Position numbers and translations under genes: made by a program. A stretch of DNA of 64,000 nt from Notospermus geniculatus (Eukaryota; Nemertea; Pilidiophora; Heteronemertea; Lineidae), in assembly GCA_002633025.1 (NCBI GenBank), contig NMRB01001204.1, positions 13,247-77,246 of the forward strand, given 5' to 3'. The notes beneath the pieces are model-generated. The model was not told where the DNA came from, did no database searches, and was given only the letters and a program-made list of their open reading frames with translations. This document shows positions 51,613-60,962 of this stretch, in pieces; position 1 is the stretch's first letter; each line of letters starts with the position of its first letter.

Positions 51613-54600
51613 TTAGGTATCATTTGGAATGTCTGTCCTCTCCGATGCTTTCATAAGCAAGATCAACCTTGAAATCGGGCGTCTCAATGTCTGTCCATTC
51701 GCAAAGCGCACTTCAACAACGCGAACAAGTCCGTCTTGTCCCGGATGCACATCGATAATTTCGGCCATTTTCCACTCTCCACGCTTGAGCTTATCATCGA
51801 CAACGAGAACGACATCGTGTTTGACGAGATTCTCACGTTCTGTAGACCATTTTGGTCTCGGCGACAGTTTCTGGATTCCTGAGATCCAGCGTTTCCAGAA
51901 GTTTTCGACAATCTCATTACATAACTGCCGACGTTTGTTCATATTCCCTATGAATGGAGCACAGGGAACAACTGGTGATGGTAATTCCCCTCTCCCAATC
52001 AGGAAGTGATTAGGAGTGACTGGCGGATCATCAAGAGGCGACGAGGAGACTGCTGTGATTGGACGACAATTGAGCACAGCCGAGATTTGAGCAAAAACAG
52101 TCTCCCACTCAATGAATGTGAGCTTGTCGGCTTTCACAAGAACTTCCATCGCACGTTTCACTTCCTGCACCATGCGTTCGACAGCCCCTTGGTGATGAGG
52201 GCCATCAGGCGGACCGAATCTCCATTCAATGCTGAGCAGTGTGGATTGAATTTTGTCGTGATCCAATTTCAGTCCCAACTCACGTATCTCTTTGTCGGCT
52301 CCACGGAAACATGTCGCGTTATCGCTCGCCATGAGGGCTGGCGCTCCCCGAATACTGATAAAACGTTCCAAAGCCTGGAGGAATGCTTCCGTGGTTAGAT
52401 CTTGAACGCACGTGATATGTACTGCCCTGACGACCGCACATGTGAAGAGGGCGCCATATCCTTTCGTCGTGGTATTCCGATTGAGTTTGACACAGATCGG
52501 TCCCAGGTAATCTACCAATGTAGTATGAAACGCAGGCGTGAACGGTCTGATTCTAAAGTCCGGCAAGTCAGCCATGAATTGTTGAACCGGTCTTCCTCGG
52601 TTACGGATGCAGATTTTGCAATCACGGATTTCCGCCTTTGCGAGTTTGACGTCACTAACAATCCAATATTTCTTGCGAATTTCAGCAACTGTGCGTAGGT
52701 GGCCCCCGTGAAGGGCATGTTTATGTCTCTCACGTGAAATCAACTTAGGTATGTGCCCCTTCTTTGGCAGCAAGTAGGGGTGACGAATATCGTACGAGAG
52801 TGGAGCTCTGTCCACACGTCCTCCGACTCGGTACACTTTCTCTGATTCATCAAATATCGGATTCAGTCTCATGATGTGGTGATCTGAGAAATCAATGTCT
52901 TTCTGAGCCTGTCGGATCCCGTAAACCTCCGCTTCTCTAATGTGACGGAGAGACGGATGTTCACACAGTTTGGAGATCAGCTGTTTCAGCCATTGTCCCT
53001 TTGGCAGGTCTCTCAATGACAGAATGCGGGCGGTAATCATCAGTAAGTGCGACCAACTTGAGAACTTAGTCGGATCCATGATAGGTTTCTCAACATCGAC
53101 ACGTAATGCCAATACCTTAGCATTGCGAACATGGAACTTTTTCAGTTCAGTGTCCTCTCGGTCAACTTGAGTGCTTTCTAGTTGCACTGGCCAGCAAGAC
53201 GGTGGTTCCTGAAGGTAAGTAGGTCCCGCTAGTACTTTCTTCATCCCAACGACATTCGTTCCTCGTGACACAAGATCGATAACGTTTTCTTCTGAGGGTA
53301 CAAATGCAATGTCCTTGATCGGATCGAGTTCAGTGGTGATTTCACCCACACGGCACGCAACGTACGATTTGAAAGATTTTGATTGGCCCCTTAGCCAACT
53401 AATGGCGGTTTTGCTATCAGTCCACAATTTAACGTAGTCGATATCCAAACGCAATGCATCCCGGACAGACAGCAGAAGACGACTGAGAAGTAGCAGCGCT
53501 TGCAGCTCCTTCCGAGGGATGCTTGTTTGCTTCAGCTGAGTGACATGAGCACGTGCACAGACAAATGTAAGCTCAGCTTTGCTGTCCTGTGACTCCGACC
53601 ATCTGAGCCACACCCCCATACCCATGGCGTCCTCCGAGGCATCAGCAGCGCCATGAAGTGAGACACTGGGCAGTTCCGATTGACCGAGATATTTGACGGG
53701 AACAAGACAACGATTGATTTCGATTTCCGAGACATCCTGTAGATCATTCTGAATTGCCAGCAACTCCGTGTAGAGATCGCTATCGGAACTAATGGGCGCA
53801 TCCCATCCCAAGTCATACTGCCACAGTTTCTGTAGGATTATCTTTGGCCGGATGATAATCCCCGACAACATTCCAAATACGTCATAGTATGAAGCCGTAT
53901 GCTTCAATATGCCACGTTTCGTAGGCGTGCATTCCGAGTGAACTTTCTTGACACGTAGTGTATCCTTTTCAATATTCCATTCCGTACCAAGCGCCGAACT
54001 GATTCCATCCTCCGGAACGTAATCCACATCGCATATCTCAGGTTTGTTGGAGATGAATTTCCGAATATGGATGTTGCCTCTGCCGAGAGTTCCCGTGAGT
54101 GTCATTTTCATACGTGAGACAGTGTCAACTGAGCGTTGGGAATCGTTGAGATCATCCATATAGAATTGCTCATTGATGACGCGTTGTATCTCGAGATCAT
54201 CTGGCGCATGGGCCTGTGCAACCTGGCGCAACGCAACAACAGCAGCGGTGGGTGATGACTTATCACCAAATGTAACAGTGGTGAGTTCATACACTTGGAT
54301 TGGATCGTCTGGGTTGCGGCGAAAGACGTATCGATGGTAACGCGCATCCTCCTTTGTGAGTTTGAATGCCTGGAACATTTTTGAAATGTCAGCCGTCACA
54401 CCAACCTCATACTCGCGGAATCGAAGACCGATGTCAAATATCGTCGGGTTAATATACTCTCCTTTAGCCAAGTAGTCGTTCAATGAATATCCCTGAAATC
54501 TCGCTTTGCTGTCGTAAACCACGCGGACCGGTGTAGTTTTAGAGTCCTTCAAAACGGCAAAGTGGGGAAGAAACCACATACCAACTTTCTCTCTTAAGTC

Positions 54601-56973
54601 CCCTTCGAGTTCAGCTTGTGGCACAACACGCGCGACACCACGCTTGACTTGATCATCCATCTGCTTCGTATAAACTTCCCACTCGTGCGGCTTGTTTTTG
54701 AATTGTTTCTCAAGATTGTGAAGTCTTTTCACTGCATATTCATAGTTGTTTGGGAGATCTGACGGGGGTTTCCTCCACGGAAGGCTTATTTGGTAGGTCC
54801 CGTCCTCGAGTTGTGTCAGACTCTGTTGCATTCTCTCAGTGACCCGTTGGTTTTCGAGATCTGCAGAACATTTACAGGGTTTAGGAGCCATTCCCATTTT
54901 GTCAATTCCGAGGAATTCCTCCAGCTCACTAGATGGCGTCACATTTATGAAGTTCACAGCAGTGCTGGGCTGTGGCGAGTCGGAGAGTGATCCCCCTTGG
55001 ATGTACCACCCCAGGGGACATCGTGCAGCGATAGGTTCGCCATCATTCTCACTGCTGATTTTCACATCTGGTGTCACAATGTCACTATTATCCACCCCAA
55101 GCAATACATCGATGAGTGGGGAAGTTGCCTCACAAATGTCAACGTCACGTAGATGGCGGTACTTGCTGAGAGTTTCTCTGCTGACGACTGGGACATCCCC
55201 ACAGGGCTTCTTCATTTCCATTAAGTTCACCTTCCTGTTCACGTTTCCATCAAGGCTTTGAATCTGGCATTCAAGCACACGCAGCTTTCTGTGCAGGGTT
55301 TCTCCACCAGCGGTCGTGATTTTGTAAGTCTGTGTGACGTCGTGGTCACTAATCGGAATGATGTTCTCCCTGATAATCGATCCTTGACTTCCACTGTCGA
55401 GAAGTACACGAACTAAGTGCTTCTTGTTTCCATATTTAACGTACGCCATCACAGTAGGGAGCACACATGCCATCTCCGAGTCTGTAGCTAATGCTGAAAC
55501 GTTCGGCTGAGTCTTTACCTCCTGAGCAGTGGGGTTCGAAGCGTTTTTCATTTCGAAGTGACGGTACCCGTCTGTACCATACACCTTTGGACAGATTGAC
55601 GAAAAGTGAGTATCTACACCACACACTGGGATAGCACACGGGCTAAAGTGTTGACAATTTTCCGGATTGAACGGCGGTTTCCCCGACACACAATCATCGT
55701 GACCACATCTGTGACAAATCCCGTTCTTGTTCATAACGTCAAATTTATCATTCTGAGGAAGTGCTCTAAACTTATTGCAACCCTTGATGAAATGATTGGA
55801 ACTTTGAGGGTGCAATGGGCACTTCTTACCACGTTTCCTTTGGTTTTCGTCATTCTTATCAGGTGGCGACACTGTGGCGTTGTTGACTGATTTCGATTGC
55901 GGAGTTTTCGATGAGTCAGATTTGTTCGATCTCTGCGTGGAATCCGACTTATTTGACTTCGATTGATGATCTTGAGGTGGGACTGGGTTTCTGGCTTTCC
56001 TCAGCAAATTGAGTTGGTCATGTAGCCACTGCTGCAGTCCAAGTACGGTATCCTTAGCTTTCCCCTCCTGGCAGGCCTTTAGAAAATCCACGTGGTGTTC
56101 CTCGGGTAACTTCCTCCGAAGCTGCGTCAAGACAACTCGGCCACTAAGATCAGAAAGCATCCCGAGATTTTCAAAATGAGTCGCAAAGTTCTGTAACGTT
56201 TCTACAAATCGAGACATGTGACCGATGTTCACATGGCCCCGGTTATGATAGGCCTCGACCTTCTCAAGATCCGAGATAAGAACGTCCACCAAACGATCCT
56301 TGTCCCCATACTCACGATCGAGAATTTCACAAGCTCTGCCAAAGGTGAAACAGTGTTTTATCTTCTGCTTATCTCGTGGGCGTTCCATAGATTCAACGAG
56401 CTGGTACAGTTTTTCAGCAGGGTCCAGATCCTTTGTAAAATGCATGAACTGCTCCCGGAATTTGCGATAATCACGTAGGTCTCCACCGAAAGTTGGGAAT
56501 TGGAGCTTGGCCATTCTGGACGACGACGGTTTTGGCTTAGATACAGGCACAGGTGCTGGCGTTGGGGCCGGAGCGGGCATCGCTGTCCTTGTCTTCTCCC
56601 TTATTTCCTCAGCCTTCCTCTGCAAGTCACGCACTTTAGAAAGCACATTGTCACTGACTTCCTCGATGTATGCTTGTTCAGCATCTTCAATATCCGATTC
56701 TGCTTTCTCAAGCTCAGCAGGCGTAGTGTAATCGTCAGAATTCAAATCGTCAATACTCAGATTCACAACAATATTGTTCATGGTCCTAAGAATGTCAAGG
56801 TGTCCATGCAGTTTAGCACTGAGTTCAGTGAATACAGACTCAGGCAGGCCATCTGGTTTGGCAAACAGGCCATCTGCTTCTCTACACAGGCCGGTTAGAG
56901 TTCGTTTGACGTTACCCCGGGCCTTTCTGGCCTCTGTGGGCGTCTTGGGTTCAGTAGTGGTCGATGCCATCAT
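51613..56973 (-). CDS. Gag-pol polyprotein of the BEL/Pao element
   Basis: 1786 codons, ATG at 56971-56973, no internal stop. Domains in order: helical gag (residues ~1-130, Pro-rich linker 131-150), DUF1759-like capsid part (~155-330), Ser/Lys-rich linker, Cys/His-rich nucleocapsid-like segment (CPLHPQSSNHFIKGC at 385-399 and CHRCGHDDC at 420-428), aspartic protease (LLDSGSQGS, 524-532), reverse transcriptase (VTADISKMF with Asp862; YMDD at 938-941), RNase H (GAADASED Asp1111, Glu1156, LWTDSKT Asp1186), integrase zinc motif (His1419/His1425, Cys1452/Cys1455), integrase core with Asp1488, Asp1551 and Glu1599, and a C-terminal tail of the DUF5641 type. All catalytic residues are present. The order protease-RT-RNase H-integrase and the internal Pao-type region identify BEL/Pao. 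Confidence 0.95.
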   Translation of the reverse strand: MMASTTTEPKTPTEARKARGNVKRTLTGLCREADGLFAKPDGLPESVFTELSAKLHGHLDILRTMNNIVVNLSIDDLNSDDYTTPAELEKAESDIEDAEQAYIEEVSDNVLSKVRDLQRKAEEIREKTRTAMPAPAPTPAPVPVSKPKPSSSRMAKLQFPTFGGDLRDYRKFREQFMHFTKDLDPAEKLYQLVESMERPRDKQKIKHCFTFGRACEILDREYGDKDRLVDVLISDLEKVEAYHNRGHVNIGHMSRFVETLQNFATHFENLGMLSDLSGRVVLTQLRRKLPEEHHVDFLKACQEGKAKDTVLGLQQWLHDQLNLLRKARNPVPPQDHQSKSNKSDSTQRSNKSDSSKTPQSKSVNNATVSPPDKNDENQRKRGKKCPLHPQSSNHFIKGCNKFRALPQNDKFDVMNKNGICHRCGHDDCVSGKPPFNPENCQHFSPCAIPVCGVDTHFSSICPKVYGTDGYRHFEMKNASNPTAQEVKTQPNVSALATDSEMACVLPTVMAYVKYGNKKHLVRVLLDSGSQGSIIRENIIPISDHDVTQTYKITTAGGETLHRKLRVLECQIQSLDGNVNRKVNLMEMKKPCGDVPVVSRETLSKYRHLRDVDICEATSPLIDVLLGVDNSDIVTPDVKISSENDGEPIAARCPLGWYIQGGSLSDSPQPSTAVNFINVTPSSELEEFLGIDKMGMAPKPCKCSADLENQRVTERMQQSLTQLEDGTYQISLPWRKPPSDLPNNYEYAVKRLHNLEKQFKNKPHEWEVYTKQMDDQVKRGVARVVPQAELEGDLREKVGMWFLPHFAVLKDSKTTPVRVVYDSKARFQGYSLNDYLAKGEYINPTIFDIGLRFREYEVGVTADISKMFQAFKLTKEDARYHRYVFRRNPDDPIQVYELTTVTFGDKSSPTAAVVALRQVAQAHAPDDLEIQRVINEQFYMDDLNDSQRSVDTVSRMKMTLTGTLGRGNIHIRKFISNKPEICDVDYVPEDGISSALGTEWNIEKDTLRVKKVHSECTPTKRGILKHTASYYDVFGMLSGIIIRPKIILQKLWQYDLGWDAPISSDSDLYTELLAIQNDLQDVSEIEINRCLVPVKYLGQSELPSVSLHGAADASEDAMGMGVWLRWSESQDSKAELTFVCARAHVTQLKQTSIPRKELQALLLLSRLLLSVRDALRLDIDYVKLWTDSKTAISWLRGQSKSFKSYVACRVGEITTELDPIKDIAFVPSEENVIDLVSRGTNVVGMKKVLAGPTYLQEPPSCWPVQLESTQVDREDTELKKFHVRNAKVLALRVDVEKPIMDPTKFSSWSHLLMITARILSLRDLPKGQWLKQLISKLCEHPSLRHIREAEVYGIRQAQKDIDFSDHHIMRLNPIFDESEKVYRVGGRVDRAPLSYDIRHPYLLPKKGHIPKLISRERHKHALHGGHLRTVAEIRKKYWIVSDVKLAKAEIRDCKICIRNRGRPVQQFMADLPDFRIRPFTPAFHTTLVDYLGPICVKLNRNTTTKGYGALFTCAVVRAVHITCVQDLTTEAFLQALERFISIRGAPALMASDNATCFRGADKEIRELGLKLDHDKIQSTLLSIEWRFGPPDGPHHQGAVERMVQEVKRAMEVLVKADKLTFIEWETVFAQISAVLNCRPITAVSSSPLDDPPVTPNHFLIGRGELPSPVVPCAPFIGNMNKRRQLCNEIVENFWKRWISGIQKLSPRPKWSTERENLVKHDVVLVVDDKLKRGEWKMAEIIDVHPGQDGLVRVVEVRFANGQTLRRPISRLILLMKASERTDIPNDT

Positions 56974-57116
56974 AACACATGCAGCGTTGACAGTTCATAA
57001 ACGTGTAAGATTTTGACGTGTTGGGCGCCCCATACGTTGAAAGTGACCTCGTGGTGGCGGAATGTGCCGTTCAAAAGTTCGTTTTTTCTTACCATTTACA
57101 CGTGATCGGAAAACTC
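56974..57116 (-). promoter_or_regulatory. Leader between 5' LTR and gag start
   Basis: 143 bases. Next to the LTR it reads GAGTTTTCCGATCACG on the minus strand, and TAAATG|GTAAGA is a possible splice donor. A GGCGCCCAACACGTC stretch about 90 bases from the LTR resembles a retroviral-type primer-binding site, but its distance from the LTR is greater than usual, so it is uncertain. Confidence 0.45.
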
Positions 57117-57335
57117 TGTGACGTACACGTCGGAAGAACATGTAAACTGACTTGTTCCATCTATTGTTTCGTTTATTTCTTTTCGTTAATCTCGTACAGA
57201 GGCGTTTTGAATATGAAACATTCAGCTTTGACATAACACGTTTTCCGATCGTGTTGAGGTGACCAAACCCGCCCCAATTCCAACCGGGCCGGGACACTCC
57301 AGCACGAACGGCCGAAGACAAGAGTGAACACGACA
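57117..57335 (-). repeat. 5' LTR of the BEL/Pao element
   Basis: 219 bp, identical by eye to 50673-50891. GAGAT follows at 57336-57340. In the minus orientation this is the upstream, promoter-bearing LTR. Confidence 0.96.
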
Positions 57336-57429
57336 GAGATTATTATATCCAATATTACCGTCTATAGAACTACATGCAATAGAGTGTTCTTCACATCGTT
57401 CTCACGCTGGTGATTCAAACACAAAATTA

Positions 57430-57557
57430 GGGAGTTTTCGCAAAGCCCCCGAAACGCCAACGTGAACGTCTATCCTTTTGTTCGGTGCTGTCTTCGTGGC
57501 ATCGAACAATGGGTTTGGCGTTCACGTTGGCGTTTCGGGGGCTTTGCGAAAACTCCC
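57430..57557. mobile_element. Hairpin MITE with ~38-bp inverted ends
   Basis: GGGAGTTTTCGCAAAGCCCC... pairs almost perfectly with ...GGGGCTTTGCGAAAACTCCC over about 38 bases; TA flanks both sides (57428-57429, 57558-57559). Confidence 0.93.
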
Positions 57558-57597
57558 TAATATTGTATTCGTACGCGAAATCTTTGATGTATAACTA

Positions 57598-57906
57598 TAG
57601 TACGTTTGAGTCATCTGGAGCTCGATGGGCGTATGTCAATCAAACCCTTAGTAACTAGACCACAATGAACTTAGGGTTTACTCTAAACGGTCCAACGCAC
57701 ATTGTTTTCTAACCAGCTGGCCTTGGTTTGAAATTGAACATACAACTAGACCTTGATTGAAATTGAACACAGGCACAGGCATGGGATTGGCTGGAAGTGT
57801 CCTGTCAATAAAACGCATGTCAATAGCCAGACTTCACCAACAATACCAAGGTCTGCCTGACAACCGAAGGTCCGCCCATCGAGCTCCAGATGACTCAAAC
57901 GTACTA
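57598..57906. mobile_element. Foldback element with ~36-bp inverted ends
   Basis: TAGTACGTTTGAGTCATCTG at the left and CAGATGACTCAAACGTACTA at the right; pairing continues through GAGCTCGATGGGCG. Flanked by TA on both sides. The interior has two related AACTAGACC(A/T)..TTGA phrases. Confidence 0.9.
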
Positions 57907-58267
57907 TAATGGTGCTTGTCGTATTCGCAGTTCATCTGGTAAATGGAAGGGGTGACAGCTTATTTTGTAATCACCATCACCAGTCAGCCATGTCACTGCC
58001 TGGCGAGCGTTATGCAACCTTATTTGTGATCACACCATTACAGCTTTGTGACAAGGGGTCAGCCAAGTACCTTTGGCCAGATCAACCTGAAAATGCTATA
58101 ACGTCATTTTCCATTGGTGTTACGAAAAAAATCCTGTAATCTGTTGGCCTTGAAAATGACTTAAAAGTTGGCAATCTGGGAAACGCCTCCAATAAACGAA
58201 AGGTCTCCAAGCGCTCGACATTTCGCTGGTGGTCTTTCACGGGAACAGACGATTCCAACATGGTGAC
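57907..58267. other. Non-coding flank of the second gap
   Basis: A 76-codon frame at 57909-58139 shows no domain. Nothing recognised. Confidence 0.4.
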
Positions 58268-59148
58268 NNNNNNNNNNNNNNNNNNNNNNNNNNNNNNNNN
58301 NNNNNNNNNNNNNNNNNNNNNNNNNNNNNNNNNNNNNNNNNNNNNNNNNNNNNNNNNNNNNNNNNNNNNNNNNNNNNNNNNNNNNNNNNNNNNNNNNNNN
58401 NNNNNNNNNNNNNNNNNNNNNNNNNNNNNNNNNNNNNNNNNNNNNNNNNNNNNNNNNNNNNNNNNNNNNNNNNNNNNNNNNNNNNNNNNNNNNNNNNNNN
58501 NNNNNNNNNNNNNNNNNNNNNNNNNNNNNNNNNNNNNNNNNNNNNNNNNNNNNNNNNNNNNNNNNNNNNNNNNNNNNNNNNNNNNNNNNNNNNNNNNNNN
58601 NNNNNNNNNNNNNNNNNNNNNNNNNNNNNNNNNNNNNNNNNNNNNNNNNNNNNNNNNNNNNNNNNNNNNNNNNNNNNNNNNNNNNNNNNNNNNNNNNNNN
58701 NNNNNNNNNNNNNNNNNNNNNNNNNNNNNNNNNNNNNNNNNNNNNNNNNNNNNNNNNNNNNNNNNNNNNNNNNNNNNNNNNNNNNNNNNNNNNNNNNNNN
58801 NNNNNNNNNNNNNNNNNNNNNNNNNNNNNNNNNNNNNNNNNNNNNNNNNNNNNNNNNNNNNNNNNNNNNNNNNNNNNNNNNNNNNNNNNNNNNNNNNNNN
58901 NNNNNNNNNNNNNNNNNNNNNNNNNNNNNNNNNNNNNNNNNNNNNNNNNNNNNNNNNNNNNNNNNNNNNNNNNNNNNNNNNNNNNNNNNNNNNNNNNNNN
59001 NNNNNNNNNNNNNNNNNNNNNNNNNNNNNNNNNNNNNNNNNNNNNNNNNNNNNNNNNNNNNNNNNNNNNNNNNNNNNNNNNNNNNNNNNNNNNNNNNNNN
59101 NNNNNNNNNNNNNNNNNNNNNNNNNNNNNNNNNNNNNNNNNNNNNNNN
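58268..59148. other. Assembly gap (N run)
   Basis: 881 unresolved bases. Long open frames that span it are artefacts. Confidence 0.99.
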
Positions 59149-59677
59149 GGGATCCTTCATAATCCTTTACACGCGCGTCAGCCCCCCCCCCCCCACCACC
59201 ACCACCAGGCACCGAGTAGATCAGACGGTATTTGGCCGTCGCCCGGGGCCCACATATCCTCCACCGAAGGTATCATTGGCGAAAAAAAGTGCATCCCAGT
59301 CGCCTCAAATCGGCTTTATTTCCGCCCTAAGTGCAACATGAAACACTGGCTTTTTAAGGGTTAATATATAAAGTGACTCGAAATCTCGATTTTTTTACGC
59401 AAAAAATCTGACTAACTGCGCACTAAATGGAGAAAATAAGGCTCGGGGCACCTCCTTATGTCGGCTCCCTAGGGCCCACGAGCCTTGTTTTCCAAAAAAT
59501 GAGAAATTTCCCGAACGTCTTTGTTCAATGTTATTAAATGAGGAACGCGCACACTAACGTCACGACGTGGCGCTGCGAGCGGTTGTACCGAAATCTGTTT
59601 TTCTATAACGTTATTTCCATTTATTTCTGGCGTGAAAATAAACCATTTGTGTTGGTCACACACAATCGAGAGGTTAA
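59149..59677. other. Non-coding, homopolymer-rich gap edge
   Basis: A C-run followed by (CCA)n at about 59183-59208 may explain the assembly break. No gene is supported. Confidence 0.5.
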
Positions 59678-59791
59678 GAAACTGCTCCGTTAACGATAAC
59701 ACTAACGCTAACGCTATTTCTGCTGTACATTTGCAATGTAATAAATACATGTAACGTTAGCGTTAGTGTTACCGTTAAACGGAGCGATTTC
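59678..59791. mobile_element. Hairpin MITE, GAAACTGCTCCGTTAACG ends
   Basis: GAAACTGCTCCGTTAACG...AACACTAACGCTAACGC pairs with GCGTTAGTGTTACCGTTAAACGG...GATTTC. TTAA stands on both sides (59674-59677, 59792-59795); because the ends are palindromic, a TA duplication cannot be excluded. Confidence 0.85.
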
Positions 59792-59796
59792 TTAAG

Positions 59797-60775
59797 GGGC
59801 ATGTATAGAGGCCACTGAGTGAAGTACCACAAGTGGCACCCATCCAAAAAGTTCAATATCCGTGAGGTTGACAGCCAGAAAGGCATGGCCATCAGTGTCT
59901 ATACATGCATGGCACACTGTACACTCCACACACACACTAATTACACAAGCCCCATTGTCTTTACGAGACATTACATCACCTGAGCTTCGGGGCAATCAAA
60001 CTCCAAGCCGACTGAACAAATAACATAAAACGCAACATAATATAGCTAGAGACAACGACCCACGAAAATGTTGTCTTTATCTCTGATAGTCCATAATCAC
60101 CGGTGAAACTTGCAGTAATTTCCAATTTCACAACATAAGGGAGCTGCCATATTGAGTTACTCGAACTACTTTTGAGGTTCAACTCTGTCCAGTCGGGTCG
60201 CAACCCGAACTCCATGAATTCCTCAGGTATGTACTCTCTTTGACGTCATAAATGTGACCGATATCGTTACTCGGGTTGAATACAGTCCGAACTCGACCAC
60301 TCACGTGACAACATGGTGACCAGCAGCAAAAAGTCGTCGAATTCACTGGAAAATGTGTAGTGGGATGTGCAACACAAAATGTGTAGCTTTGCGAGACTAG
60401 GTGGAAAATGGCAGCTCCCATGTTTTGTGAAATTAGAAATGCAGTGCAAGTTTCGGTGATTCTGGACTACCAGCGATAAAGACAACATTTTCGTGGGTCG
60501 TTGTCTCTAGCTATGTTCATTATGTTGCGTTTTATGTCATTTGATTAGTCGGAAAGGGTGGTGGCTTGGAGTTTGATTGCCCCGAAGCTCAGGTGATGTA
60601 ATGTCTCGTAAAGACAATGGGGCTTGTGTAATTAGTGTGTGTGTGCAGTGTACAGTGAGCCATGCATGTATAGACACCGATGGCCATGCCCTTCTGTCTG
60701 TCAACCTCACGGATATTGGATTTTTTGGATGGGTCCCACTTGTGGTACTTCACTCAGTGGCCTCTATACATGCTC
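59797..60775. repeat. ~1-kb foldback, ~290-bp arms
   Basis: GGGCATGTATAGAGGCCACT (59798) pairs with AGTGGCCTCTATACATGC near 60757-60774. GACAACGACCCACGAAAATG (60052) pairs with its complement near 60485. The arms differ by a few percent and one ~15-base block. Each arm encodes a similar 67-75-residue frame (MSRKDNGACVISVCV...), a consequence of the duplication. The ~390-base centre is unique. Confidence 0.9.
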
Positions 60776-60962
60776 GAATAACTTTTTCGCTGCAACCAAC
60801 GTAATACTTCTTACGAAATAAATGGGGTCATCTACTGCGAGATGCGAAATATGTCCTTCCAATAAAATTTGATGAAAAAAAAATTGTACGAAATATTTCG
60901 TAACGAAAAAAATGTATCGTGTACGGCGTCCTTAACTGAATGTTATATTTTGATTCTTCCAG

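Larger units (their letters stand above)
50673..57335 (-). mobile_element. Intact BEL/Pao LTR retrotransposon
   Basis: Two 219-bp LTRs (50673-50891 and 57117-57335) look identical by eye. A 5-bp target duplication GAGAT flanks the element (50668-50672, 57336-57340). One uninterrupted gag-pol frame of 1786 codons lies between them on the minus strand. Identical LTRs and an open frame indicate recent insertion and possible autonomy. No envelope frame is present. Confidence 0.96.

Noticed and set aside
52006-55261. Several 90-140-codon plus-strand frames
   Set aside because: All lie opposite the intact BEL/Pao polyprotein and show no domain.
58082-59341. Long open frames of 300-376 codons on both strands
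   Set aside because: They consist of unresolved bases in the assembly gap 58268-59148; no real coding sequence is visible. The 274-codon frame at 21913-22737 is the same kind of artefact.
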